DNA from: Branchiostoma floridae
Lineage: Eukaryota; Chordata; Leptocardii; Amphioxiformes; Branchiostomatidae
Direction of reading: 5' to 3'
Assembly (NCBI RefSeq): GCF_000003815.2
Contig: NC_049986.1
Location: 23,962,419-24,011,523 of the forward strand
DNA: 49,105 bases
In this document: positions 31,801-41,500 of the stretch, piece by piece
Layout: each line of letters starts with the position of its first letter
How positions within the stretch are numbered: the first letter of the stretch is position 1
Position numbers and translations under genes: made by a program
The notes under the pieces: generated by a model
The model's database searches: none
Seen by the model: only the letters and a program-made list of their open reading frames with translations
What the model was told of the DNA's origin: nothing

Positions 31801-32097
31801 CAGGACGAGACGAAGTTCGCGGAAATGGCGGAATTCTACGCGAAGGTCCTGGGCACGGACGCGATGGAGAGAGTGACGAAGGAAGGTCAGACCAAGGTCA
31901 GCATGTTCCCGCTGTCGGCGCGGGCGGAGTTTTACGTGATTCGGCAGCCGGGGCTGAATCTCAGGACGGCTTCCAACTTGACCCTGTACTTCCTGGTGTC
32001 TGGTTTCACGCTGCCCGGCAGGCGGGTCGGGGACGACCACATGGAGGCCACTGACCCCGAGGGCAACAAGGTCATGCTGTTCACAGTCGGGAAGTAG
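19619..32097 (+). CDS. FAM124-like (glyoxalase/VOC-fold) protein, 5 exons, 416 aa (gene-level entry)
   Basis: Exons 19619-19843, 28255-28424, 28776-28897, 30286-30393 and 31472-32097 sum to 1251 nt, exactly 417 codons with the stop, and phases agree at all four junctions. From residue about 180 the protein resembles FAM124A/B as I recall them: CLVEVETAAGQGEDLQGALM, APFSGAFPFLTVREA, then a VOC-like stretch (GVKMSVFVQDETKFAEMAEF YAKVLG, about 311-336) ending DHMEATDPEGNKVMLF (397-412). Residues 1-170 (exons 1-3) match nothing I know; exons 2-3 contain LGLVCLEPLGPLTLNEDHAK and WNPTDLLYLFKDNEAYLDLG. No signal peptide or membrane segment is seen, so it is likely intracellular. FAM124 proteins have no established biochemical role, and I see no complete metal-ligand set for a true glyoxalase. 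The FAM124 assignment is moderate; the exon structure is stronger. Confidence 0.72.
20299..20640. repeat. Degenerate GC-rich repeat with CCCGTAA.. and TTTACCGATGT words
   Basis: Imperfect units recur at about 20299, 20368, 20470, 20537 and 20607 (CCCGTAAGTT, CCCGTAAATT, CCCGTGATTT, CCCGTAGATT, GCCGTAAGTT). They are linked with (A/T)TTTACCGATGT or variants. The stretch is CpG-rich in an otherwise AT-rich intron. Confidence 0.6.
21756..22148. mobile_element. Non-autonomous hAT-like element (MITE), 393 bp, 8-bp TSD
   Basis: Ends TAGGGCTGTGTACC and (inverted) TAAGGCTGTGTACC, flanked by CTCTCATG at 21748-21755 and CTCTCAGG at 22149-22156, 7 of 8 identical. It shares end sequence and GGTACAGGTCCAGACC-type internal words with the element at 14119, so both belong to one family. 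Confidence 0.85.
22807..24131 (+). repeat. Seven identical copies of a 17-mer, GGGGTACGGACGCTACA
   Basis: Exact copies at 22807, 23180, 23557, 23920, 23941, 23959 and 24115, all in the same orientation. The first four are 373, 377 and 363 bp apart, the next two are in a tight cluster, and the last is 156 bp on. Sequence between copies is AT-rich and not visibly repeated. Confidence 0.95.
25518..26035. repeat. Tandem repeat, three copies of ~165-177 bp
   Basis: Units starting GACATGAGATGAGAGGCTGT at 25518 and 25683, and a diverged GACATGAGAAGAGAGGCTAT at 25860. Shared internal words include GAACCGTAAGGTAGACAG, CATACCTGGG, TTGTATTCTGATTT and GGGACTGTAGAAAATA. Confidence 0.9.
26502..26690. repeat. 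Tandem duplication, ~90-bp period
   Basis: The unit TGGGTTATGACTGATGGAAC ... GACTGGGGCCGCAGCAAG occurs twice, starting near 26507 and 26597, with a few substitutions. Confidence 0.88.
26845..26994. mobile_element. Truncated right half of the hAT-like MITE family
   Basis: Matches the right half of the 14119 element: ACAGATTTCTTTG, TTGTTTTGAGTAT, CAGGTTCAG, CTGATCCTCTGGACCTG and finally GTACCCACCCTAGTGGTCC. There is no left end. A second short end fragment (GGTACCGGTACCCACC) is at about 27370-27395. Confidence 0.7.
26995..27176. mobile_element. MITE with 15-bp perfect terminal inverted repeats
   Basis: TACAGTCAAACCTGT at 26995-27009 and its exact inverse at 27162-27176. The interior consists of TGGCCACC/GTGGCCAC words in both orientations. 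The outer TA may be the target duplication. I do not name a superfamily. Confidence 0.85.
27179..27600. repeat. Tandem duplication, ~225-bp period
   Basis: 'ttttttccattgacacaag .. attaagattga .. aaacagtcc' at about 27179 recurs at about 27404, and both continue through GAGAAGCAGCC and TTAATCATG or TAATCATG. The first unit carries a hAT-MITE end fragment before the second begins. Confidence 0.8.
27980..28330 (+). repeat. Tandem array of the 5' edge of FAM124-like exon 2 with its acceptor, 134-bp period, three copies
   Basis: The acceptor-plus-exon start ACAGCTTCACAAAGACTGGG occurs at 27983 (diverged), 28117 and 28251, exactly 134 bp apart. Units 1 and 2 hold about 60 nt of exon, then intron sequence (CTTGTTCTCCCC..AACGATTGTGTG). 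Unit 3 continues into the complete exon 28255-28424. Confidence 0.93.
28255..28424 (+). CDS. FAM124-like exon 2
   Basis: Acceptor CCTCCACAG before 28255. Encodes LHKDWGHTMSPTVAGEGRLG, then LVCLEPLGPLTLNEDHAKKV and AETILSQAKDVQCEPI, with donor GTGAGG in phase 2. It is the third and only complete member of a 134-bp tandem array of its own 5' edge. Confidence 0.75.
28776..28897 (+). CDS. FAM124-like exon 3
   Basis: Acceptor CCCTTCTAG. Encodes WNPTDLLYLFKDNEAYLDLG, then KAFSNGQLDEVMGFKVVKIE, with donor GTAAGT in phase 1. No ATG-to-stop ORF flags it; it is supported by splice sites, by phase, and by codon-like third-position bias. Confidence 0.75.
29125..29634 (+). mobile_element. tRNA-derived SINE, ~500 bp, with conserved central domain and A-rich tail
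   Basis: The tRNA-like head has an A-box-like TAGCACAGTGGTAGTG and a B box GGTTCGAATCC. It is followed by CCCTTGGGAAAGGCACTTTA and TTTCCTCACTT, which resemble the conserved central domain I recall as Nin-DC in eumetazoan SINEs. It ends in CAATAAAAAAAATAAATAAA. It lies in intron 3 of the FAM124-like gene, same strand. Confidence 0.75.
29850..30165. repeat. GTTGCA/GTGCAA-rich degenerate repeat
   Basis: Repeated words AAGTTGCA, GTGCAACCT, GTTGCACC and TGTGCAAGTG over about 300 bp of intron. It contains short direct and inverted repeats; family not recognised. Confidence 0.45.
30286..30393 (+). CDS. FAM124-like exon 4
   Basis: Acceptor TATCCCCAG. Encodes PAMFVNPPKCLVEVETAAGQ, then GEDLQGALMHVIAPFS, with donor GTGAGA in phase 1. 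The alternation LVEVE ... LQGAL ... FPFLTV across the junction with exon 5 matches the start of the FAM124 domain. Confidence 0.75.
30796..31075 (+). mobile_element. tRNA-derived SINE, 280 bp, with 11-bp target-site duplication
   Basis: A box TGGCCTAGTGGG and B box GAGTTCGATCCCC in a tRNA-like head (about 30790-30870), then a non-tRNA body ending AACTTTCACTTTAACC. TCTAACATGGG (one variant base position) flanks it at 30785-30795 and 31076-31086, marking a recent insertion in intron 4 of the FAM124-like gene. Confidence 0.85.
31472..32097 (+). CDS. FAM124-like exon 5 (terminal)
   Basis: Acceptor CTTTCCGCAG. Residues 209-416 begin GAFPFLTVREANSTDNGAST; a basic patch PPAKNRRTED (236-245) is followed by the VOC-like half and the stop TAG. 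The exon is strongly GC-rich at third positions relative to the AT-rich flanks, so coding status is clear. Confidence 0.85.
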
Positions 32098-35000
32098 TGC
32101 AGAGTGAGCAAAACAAGACATTCGTGAGGGGGGGGGCACAAGGGAGCAATACAAGAAAATTTTGGGGATATAAGAAACAAGACCAAAAGATGAAACTGTT
32201 GGGAGCAGAAAAAAAGAGGACCAAGGGAGAAGAACACCAAATTGCCAAGACAACCAAGTGGACCTGTCGGACCAAGAAAGAAACAGTCATGCTTTTTTAC
32301 AGTCGTAAAGTAGTAGTGGGGTGGGAGCAAGACAACCATATGTTGTGAGGAGGAGGGAGGGCAAACAAAGCCAAGTTAAGAAAACGAACCACCGAACTAT
32401 GATGACCATGTAGCAAAGTAGCCAAGTTTTGGGGGGGAGGGGGGTGTCTTGTGAAGAGATTGTCTCAAACCTGTGTCAAGTGTGTATACCTAGTTTCCAT
32501 CACCATGACGATCATGGATTTTAGTGCAATTAGTGATTTTGAGAATATTTTAAGGAACAATCACAATGTTATTACGATGTGTCCTCAATCATGCAACAAG
32601 TTTTTATGCTATTTTTGTTGAAAGAACAGCCACTGTAGAAAGATTTTTTACAAATCTATTGATACCTTATGCAAAATATGCCTTTATGCAAACTCATGTA
32701 GAAAGACTCCTTGTCAGTTGGAAGTACAGTATGTTTATCACTATATGTTTGACTTATTATATGAGCTGTGAGGCATGTTTTGATTTAAGTCTTGAACTTT
32801 CATGAATTTTATTTTTTTTGCTGACTGTTACCAACTGTGAAACTTTACAGAATTGAAATTGTTTCTAAGCTGTTTTATTTTAACGCTGATGAAAGTTCGA
32901 CATCCAAGTGATAAGATACGCCAAATAGCAGTTACTCAAGCAACTGGATGCAATTTTGGAAATTTATATTTTTTACTTGTTTTAAAAGGAGACTGTAAAC
33001 TTTCACTTAGTGTGAGTAGGAAAGAAGTATTTTAGTCTCAGCAATCAGAGCACTGTATGTAAGGCAAATGAATTTGTGTTTTTTGTGGAGGTCATGAAGT
33101 TCATGCTTTCTAGGCAGAGATCAAGTCAAAACCTTTATGTAGATTGTGTCACAAATCCAAATTAGATGTTTAAAGCTTCAAGTTTTTGTGTCATGTGGCA
33201 GCTATGAGAAATTCAGGCCACCCCTGTTCATTTCCCAGGTTTTTAGACATTACAATCAAATTGTGTAAAAAAAAAGTCAAGGTAACTAGTGAAAGATGTC
33301 AGAAAATTGACTACTTACTGCCTGAAATTGTGTGTACCAACCAAGTTACAGATTTCCCCCCCAGACTATATTGATATGGCAATTTTATATTCCAATTCTC
33401 CATTTCTTCAATTTTTCTCAAATTTGAGAAAGGCCTAGCCTAACCTAAAGAGATGATCCAAAATTATGTCTGACTTTTTGCAAACTTGCCATGAGTGTAT
33501 TTTCCAGCATTACCTTACGTACCAAGTTTGTGCAATTCTGCAAGACTCTTCTTTGCCTTTTTAACCCTTCCAAGCCAACCTCTGCTGCAACCATTGCAAT
33601 GTTGGGTGCATAGATGCACCCATGGCAGGGAAAAGGTTACTAGTACTTAGTAATTGTGGGAAGCTGACACACACGAATTACTACTAGTACTGCCTACATA
33701 ATGTAAAGATTCCCATGTTATACTATCATGTACTGTACTGTAGTCATCCTGTGTTGTACTTACATGTAGCCTGTGTTAAACAATCTCTCACTGTCGGGCT
33801 GATTCAAGGGGCTGGACCAGTGGAAGGGATGCTATAAGCATGATTTAGTCAGGCTAGAGTTGTACAGGTTGGGAGCCAGTCAGTGATTTGAGCCGCTTTC
33901 AAGACTTAAATGGGACTTTTTATTCCCTCATATGTACAGAGTATATGGTAGCAGTGTAAGATATACCATGTATATAATGGGGCATGAGAACTGATAAACG
34001 TGTTATTGGTAGACTTAATACAATACACGATACAGTTACACTACATGTTAGAGTTGGAGAGTAGTTGCAAGGGATGGTCTCCAATCTGCACATTGTTTAC
34101 AAGCAAAATTTCTTTACCTACATGTACATTTGTATCAGTGGTCTCCATGATTTAGACTTAAAAGCTGTTACTTAGTATGATTTTGTTGTGACATGATTTT
34201 TGTATGTTTTGTATCTGTAGTGGAAAACAGCAGCTCTGTTGTTTATGAGTAAGTGATGAAATATTTTTGTTCCTACTTTCTGATGCAATAGAAATTACTT
34301 TTGTAATAGGAACTTTTCAAAGACTATGTGAAGTTTTTCTTTTCTGTAAGTCAATTTGAAAGAACCACTATTTTGGAAAAAAGTAACATTCCGTAATTTA
34401 TATTCTGCAGCTGATTGAAAAACTGACAAAGAGATACGTGGCGACAAAAAATGTTTTCAAGAATAACTGTTTTAATGTATGTAGTGGAATGGCCTAAAAC
34501 AACTTTTTATATTGATTTCAGCAAAATTTATGGCACAAACATCAAAGTTCAGTAGTTGTGACCAAAAAAGGAAACAGTGGATCATGGCATAAAGTACTTG
34601 TATGTGTGAAAATTGTAAATATAACCAGGTCCTAGTTTCTTTCCAATCGTTTTTGTAGTTTTCATAATTATGTCATTTCATGTTATTTTGTTTAGAGTAT
34701 TCACCTAGACGAAATTTGTTCATACTGTTCCATTTTTGTCAGTCATACATGTATGTATGTATGTGATAGATTAGCAATGTAAAAAATTGTGTGTGTTTTT
34801 TTTCTACACCAGAATAGGAACTCGCAGGCTCGTCATGAATGAAGTGTGTTTAGTCTTAGTATACAGGAGCCTGTTGACAATAAACACTCCGAGTATTCCT
34901 ACTTTTGGGAAGATTTGTCAAACATTTTGTTGGTTTCTGTCTTTTCGGGGGTGAGTACTGCAGTGTTTAGCAGGATACAAATGATTACGTCACGATCTTT

Positions 35001-35449
35001 CCTACCAACATCTGCTTGGAGATTATCCTAGAAGGCAGCACAGTACACTTCGCGGGTTATTTAGTACTTTGTCATCGTTTAGTCTACTTTTAGTTTTACC
35101 AATGTTGTGTTTAACTTGAAGTGAAACTTGACACTTATATGAGTCATATTCTGTCATAATACCGTGGATATCATGTTTCATGACATCATCTTCAGGATAT
35201 GGTCAGAAAAAGACAATAGTTTTTTTTTTCATGGTAGTTGCCAATTAAAAGTTTTGCACTTCTTATTTTAAGAGTGAAACAAAAGCTCGGGTTCAACATG
35301 AAACTCCAGATTCGATAGCAAAACGTTAATGGGCAGGCAGACAGCCTGCCTTTGACTTGTCAATCCATCATCCGATCTGTTCCTAATCCATCACTCAAAT
35401 AGAATTCAACTGTTGCTTACAGAGTGGAGTAACGCGTTTTTGCCCGTTC
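32098..35449. other. Probable long 3' UTR of the FAM124-like gene and convergent intergenic space
   Basis: AT-rich with no supported coding exon on either strand. A CAATAAAC polyadenylation-like hexamer lies at about 34878, and the next gene ends on the opposite strand at 35450. Whether the transcript extends this far cannot be told from sequence alone. Confidence 0.4.
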
Positions 35450-38400
35450 TTAAGGTTCTTTTGCGCTGTCGTCATGTGAAGTTTCCTTTTCCTCCTCGGC
35501 TTTCCTCAGATCACGTGCATGCTCCTTGTAGCTGCGGGTCTTTTCGTGATCTTCAGCTTTTTCGCAAACTGTCTCGAGCTTGTCGAGCAGATTTAGAATA
35601 GATGGGTGTGTTTCGTCCGCACCATGGATGATTTTTAACATGTCCAAAGCATTTTCGTAGAGTTCAATTGCTTTCGTGTAGTCCGCGAGGTCTTCGTAAA
35701 CTACCGCCAGGTTGCGGAGGGATGCAGCAATGGAACGATGCGCCGTATCTTGCCCGTGTATGGCTTTGTTGGTTTCCAGTGCCCGTTCTCGGTATAGGAG
35801 GGCTTTCTGATAGTCTCCTTCCTTGCGGTAAATTCTCCCAAGGCTGCCTAGTACCTCAGCAGTGTTAGGCTGTTCCTCGCTGTTTCTGAAAAATTCTTCC
35901 TTCATCTTCAACGCGTCTTCGTAGAAACCGATCGCCTTTAACGTACCTCCGGATTCTTCCAAAACTACTCCGATGTTTACAAGCAACATGGCGACATTAC
36001 GTCGATATTGGATGGGTAGCTCTTGATGCATTCTAAGTGCCTGTTCATAGAACTCAAGAGCTTTCTCTTTATCGCCCCCACGATGCCACATGTACCCCAG
36101 GCTATTAAGAGCAAGAACAATGTCGGGATGGCGCGCGTCACCTCCATGTATTGCTGTCGTCATCTCGAGGGCCTGTTCGCTGTAGCTAATAGCTTTCTTG
36201 TAGTCCTTAAGGTGCGTCAATTCGCTTCCAAGGTTGTCGAGTGCTATGGCGATGGTGCGATGTGGCGTGTCGCTCCCATAGATAACTTTGTACATTTCTA
36301 TTGCCTCTTCGTGGCAGCGTGCAGCCCTGACATGATCATTCAAGCCTTTACTGAAACAATGACCGAGGTTAGAGAGCGCTGTAGCGATATCAGGATGCGC
36401 TGTGTCTTGGCCATAGAGAGCTTTCTTCATTTTGAAGCCTTCTTCCGCGTATGCGATGGCCTTCTTGTAGTCACCTAGCTCACTCCAACATGATCCGAGG
36501 TTAACAAGTAAGGAAGCTGTATCTGGGTGAGCTGCATTTTCTCCATTGATGATTTTTAACATAGTCATTGCACTTTCAAAGTAGCCAATGGCCTTCTTGA
36601 AAGCACTACGTTGAAACCAAACCACCCCGATGCTACTCAGAATTTTAGCTGTTTCTGGATCTACTGCATCCTTTCCCAGTAACGCCTCCTGCGTCGCCAG
36701 TGCCTGTTCATGGTACTTAATGGACTTCTCCAGGTCCCCTAGCTCACCCCAGGCTTTTCCAAGGTTAGCATAGGTGTTGACAATCATTGGATGTTTTGTA
36801 TAGAAGCCAGAAAGCTGCCAAAACTTTAGATTTTCTTCCCAACAACTGATGGCCTTCCTCTGATCACCGAGTCTTTGGTAAATCGTGGCTCTATGACCAA
36901 AGATAATTGCCGTTAAAACAATGCTCCCCACCGGACCGAAAAACCTTGAAAGAACATCTTTCCGTTCCTCCACCTCTCTCAGTGCCTCCTCTGTGTGAGA
37001 TAATGCCTCCTTGAAATGAAAAAACTGATCACATATTTTTGCCTTAGCCAATGGAGACGTATCATAGAAAGTCCTTACTCCTATCACGGCTGCAATGAAC
37101 CCGCCAGTGAGCCCCGCTCTGATTCCATCGATGTATTGATTTAGAGGAATAGCTGTGTAGTAATACCTGAACAGCATCTTCTGATCGGGTACGTGGAACA
37201 CTGACTTGATTAGTGCCTGGCCGCCTTTGTCCTGCTGTCTTTGCATTGCTGTCAGGCCCGACAAGTTCTCCTTCTGGCCCCTGAGCTCCAGGTACGTCCG
37301 TAGTCTCAGCTCACCTGAGATGCTGACTAGTACCCTCAGATGATGGGCGTTTTCCTTTGTGACGACACCTGCGTCTTCCATTTGTTGAAGGGCATCCCAG
37401 ACGCTTGTCGCATAGACACCCCAGAGAAGAGCCAGATTCACAACTACAACGGCGGGGAAACGATACATCTCTTTCTTGACGTCTAGCAGTTTGTTGGTGA
37501 GAGGGACATCCCAGTTCTCCTCTATGATGTTATGTAGAGAAACTTGTGCTAATGTAACGGCAACTGTGGTGTTACTTCCCTCAGTAAAGGTCCACAACTC
37601 TTGGACGACTCTTGCCATGTAGTCATCCACTAGTTCCTGATCTCCAGTCAGATAGCAGACGTACCTCAGTATTTCGGACAGGTGGTAACCATGGGCGAGG
37701 GCGACGTCATGGCGCTGAAACTCAGCCATGCCTGCAGGCGTTTGTATTAGACTGATGGCGTTTTTTTTCTCCGTCTTTTTTGTTCCAAATGGCGTTTTGC
37801 TGGCCCATGGCATGGCTCCGTCAAACGCAAAGCCGCGTGGAGTGACAGAGTCGTAGAACCAGCTATCTGCCGGATCCTCTGAGTAGAAGTCGTTGAGATA
37901 CTTTATCGCCACGGCTGGGAGGATGGTTTCACCAAGGTTGATGGTTTTCAGGTACAGGTAGCAGGTGAGTTTTAGAAAATACTCTCTGTTCTTCATAGTG
38001 TCTTGGTTCTCCTCAATGAGGATGGCAAATTCCAGGTCTGAGTACGGAGTGACCAGTTCTGTAGCCTGTGACCCCAAACCTATCATAGCGTACAGACATG
38101 GAGGCGGTCCGATTGTTTTGATGCACTCTTCAACAAGATTTTTAATGAAGTTCTTTCTTTGTTCTGATATGTCCTTAAACAAGTCTCTTACAGATTCCGC
38201 TCGCTTCAACTCGACTTCTTTAACTGTAGGGTCGTCTTCATCATACTGGTACGGGTTGTGAACGTTGTGGATAGCTTCTAAACGTGCCTTGACTTCAGCC
38301 CTGAACTCGTCTAACCGCTTCTTGTGTTCGATGTCGGTCTCGTAGGGTGAAGGTTCGCAGTCGACGCCCACGGTGTAGTACAGAAACAGCCGTTCCGCCT

Positions 38401-38577
38401 CTTTGATGCAGTCGATCAGAACATTCTTGTCGCCTTTCCTGGCCAAGGCGGCGTTGTAGAGCGCCGTGGCTTTAGCGAAGTCCTGCCCGTCTTTTGTCTG
38501 TACTCCTCGTCTGACGTACACGGTCCCGAGTTTGCGCAGACACTCCTCTTCCTCTCTTAGTCGAGGTGACTGTCGGT
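35450..38577 (-). CDS. NTase-TPR gene, terminal exon (module 3, nucleotidyltransferase, linker, TPR array)
   Basis: Acceptor TTTGTTGCAG above 38577 and stop TAA at 35452-35450. It opens DRQSPRLREEEECLRKLGTV YVRRG, the third KSIGD-type module, then the nucleotidyltransferase core, linker and TPR array, all in one 3.1-kb exon. A single long terminal exon joined to small upstream exons by a 6-kb intron may indicate a retrocopy-like or fused origin, but splice phases are clean. Confidence 0.92.
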
Positions 38578-41500
38578 CTGCAACAAATAACATACTTAGT
38601 TATCTTTCGCCTTGATTCGACCCCACCGGCTGGTATAGTAAGCGTTTGAGGGGCACGCAAAATAGGTTACTGAAAGGTATTTTCTTAGTAATCTGCTGTT
38701 CCCAAAGAACTTGCTTCTGTTCCAGTGTGTGTCGCCCGCAGTTTTTGTTTATATTTCACCCATACCACAGGTATAGGTTGAACTATCTTGCTTTTCCTGA
38801 CGTTTCTTCTTCTCCCCTTCCTTCCCCTCCTCCCCTTCTTTTACCAAATTAAATTTGGTACAAGGATAGAGGGGGGAAATACCCAGGTGTCTTTGAATTT
38901 TTTTTCATACATCCTGTTTTATTCTAGAGATTTGGGCCAGTTTTAGACCAAAAGTGTGTATCTTGCCCCCTGTACCCTGGTGTTACAACCAAATGAGAAA
39001 TTCAGTATATGGGTGTATTTGATAATTTGTCAAAGGAACCATGTATAATATTTGGCATAACCTACTTCAAATGATTTATTGGGGAGGTTTGAACTGAACT
39101 GTGAGCAGCGACACCTGTCCTGCAGTACAATGTGAACCTGTCAGAATTGCCCTGAAGAAAGTGACAGACGGTCACCGAAACGTCGGTAAGAATAAACCAA
39201 TAGTTGTGTAAACAGAGACTCTTTATTCATTGACATAAGACTATTACTGGGACAGTCCATTCTTGCACGGAGGGGAATTTCTTTTAAAATGAGTTTTGGA
39301 CAGGAGTGATGATTCAAAATTCCATTTGTTGAATGGAAGTGTTCTTGGACTAGTCTATTTTAGCTTTTTACATGGGGTGCTTGGACTGTAGGATTATTAC
39401 AGCTGACGTGTGTTTGGAGTGCACCATTTTTCACAAGGATCCATTCCTGCACACAGGGGAGTTTTTTTTGTTATGATCAAAACTTCAATTTTTTGAGCGT
39501 AAGTGTTTTTGGACTAGTCTATTTCACCTTTTTACATGAGGTGCTCTGGGAGAGTCCATTCTTGCACGGAGGTACATTCTTTTAACTTGATTTTTGAACT
39601 GTATGATTATTCGCATAAGTCCTTTTTTCGCTGACGCGTTTTTGGACTGCAGAAAAATTATACATCATAATAAATTGTAATGTCTCAAAATTCAGAGTAT
39701 GTAACTTCATAAATGACTCATGTTTGCATTTCTATAGTTGTGTTTTCCGTATATACCAGATTTGAGGCATTTTCAAGCTTCTATGACGGAGTTATGACAA
39801 TTTTCCGACAGGACTTTGAAAGTAGTGCTCATATGCCCTGGGCCATCTTAAGCCAACAGAGTGGTCCCCTATACACGCGAGTGTCCATTTTACATGTGGG
39901 TACCGCCAGAAGGGTCTGTTGTTACGGGAGGGGGGGGGGGTAAAAACAAATTTGGTTATCATATGCGAAGTGTTCTTGAACTTGTCCATTTTAACTGGAA
40001 GAGTGCCAAGGCATTCTTGTACAGGGTTTGACCTTTTGCATTGTGTGGGAGTCCGAGAGGTGTGACATATGCTTTATTTGCTCGCAAATGTTGCCTATCT
40101 ACTTTTTTCCTGAAGGAAACCAGGGCCAAACAGCATGAGTTCGTATAACTCATAGCTACATGAAATATTCAGACTTTTTTCAGGTTTTATCTCCATGAAA
40201 TGTCATGGAGGTTATATTTTCAGTAGCGTTTGTCTGTCTGTGTACAAGATAACTCAAGAACGGCTGGGTGGATTGGTTTCATACTTGGTGTGTTGGTGGG
40301 GTGTGGTGAAAGCTGAAAATGATTAGATTTTGGGCCCCCTAGAGGCTTCCCTCGGTACTACAGCGACACTTCCGGTCTTGCTATCTCGTGCTCTGAACAA
40401 GCTATGGTCGCGAATTTCGAGTATTAGATAGCTCTTGTGCTCGGGAAGTGACATGAGTTTCGGCCCCCTACCGGCTAGTTTTGGGATAGCATTTTTGTCA
40501 AAAACTACTGAAGTGGATAACTCAAGAAGGGAAAAAATTTTCATGATTTTTGGTATATAGGTACCTTAGACAATGTTGTACAAAATAAAAAACTAATTAT
40601 GCAAAATAGGAATACATTTGCATAATTAATGAGAATAATCTATCATGGCAGTTTTTCAATGTATCTCTTGTCCCAGACATGATATGGTCTTGACATTTTT
40701 GTGGTAGATAGCTTTCAGCATCATGACAAATTGGAGCAGGTTTCAGCTCCCTCGCATTACTTTTGGAACTGCAGGGGCATTTTTTTCAAGACATTTCAAA
40801 GAGGATAACTGCAGAAAGGAATGACGGATTGACATCCTTTTAGGCATGCGGGTAGCTTAGGTAAAGATGTTCATAACGATATACATGTTTTGAAAATGAG
40901 GACATAATTTGCATAGTTAATGTGGACATTGCCTAATTCCATTGTTTTCAATAACTGGACTTCAATACATGTAACACATGTAAATTATGATAGATGGGAC
41001 ATAGTTGTTGGCATCCGTCTGTCTCGAAACATAATGGTAGGCAGACAGGGTAGGTTGGGCGAACCCTCTGCCTGGCCTGCACTTGAGTTTTTAAGGAGAA
41101 GGAGGGGTGTGCACCTCCTTCTCCATCCTCTCGTCTACTGGCACAATAAGTCCTACAGGGGCAACTGTATGCAATGTGTAAGACGGCCCCAACAGATGCA
41201 GGTTTGTTGTTTGGAGTTTCCGTCTCCTAGGAGCACTTCCGACCAAGGATGCAGGGGGTTTCTCCTACCCCTGACTCGTGTCTCATGGCGGGTGCGTCAT
41301 GCCCGAACATGCTAATCTCCAACCAGATAAACGGTGCGTAATGTATAGTATCAAACTTACTCCGGTGCCCGATTGACTCCCTTAGCCGGCTATTCTCCCT
41401 GGCCAGCTTTGATACTATCTTATGGCACCGTAGGATCTGTTTGGAGATTACGAACATGCCCCTATCACTGCCACAAAGGCCAGTCACTGCCACTAGCCGC

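Noticed and set aside
31666-32339. Minus-strand ORFs opposite FAM124-like exon 5
   Set aside because: Shadows of a GC-rich coding exon; no splice-site or domain support.
36023-36478. Plus-strand ORF of 151 aa opposite the TPR array
   Set aside because: Antisense shadow of the strongly supported TPR coding exon.
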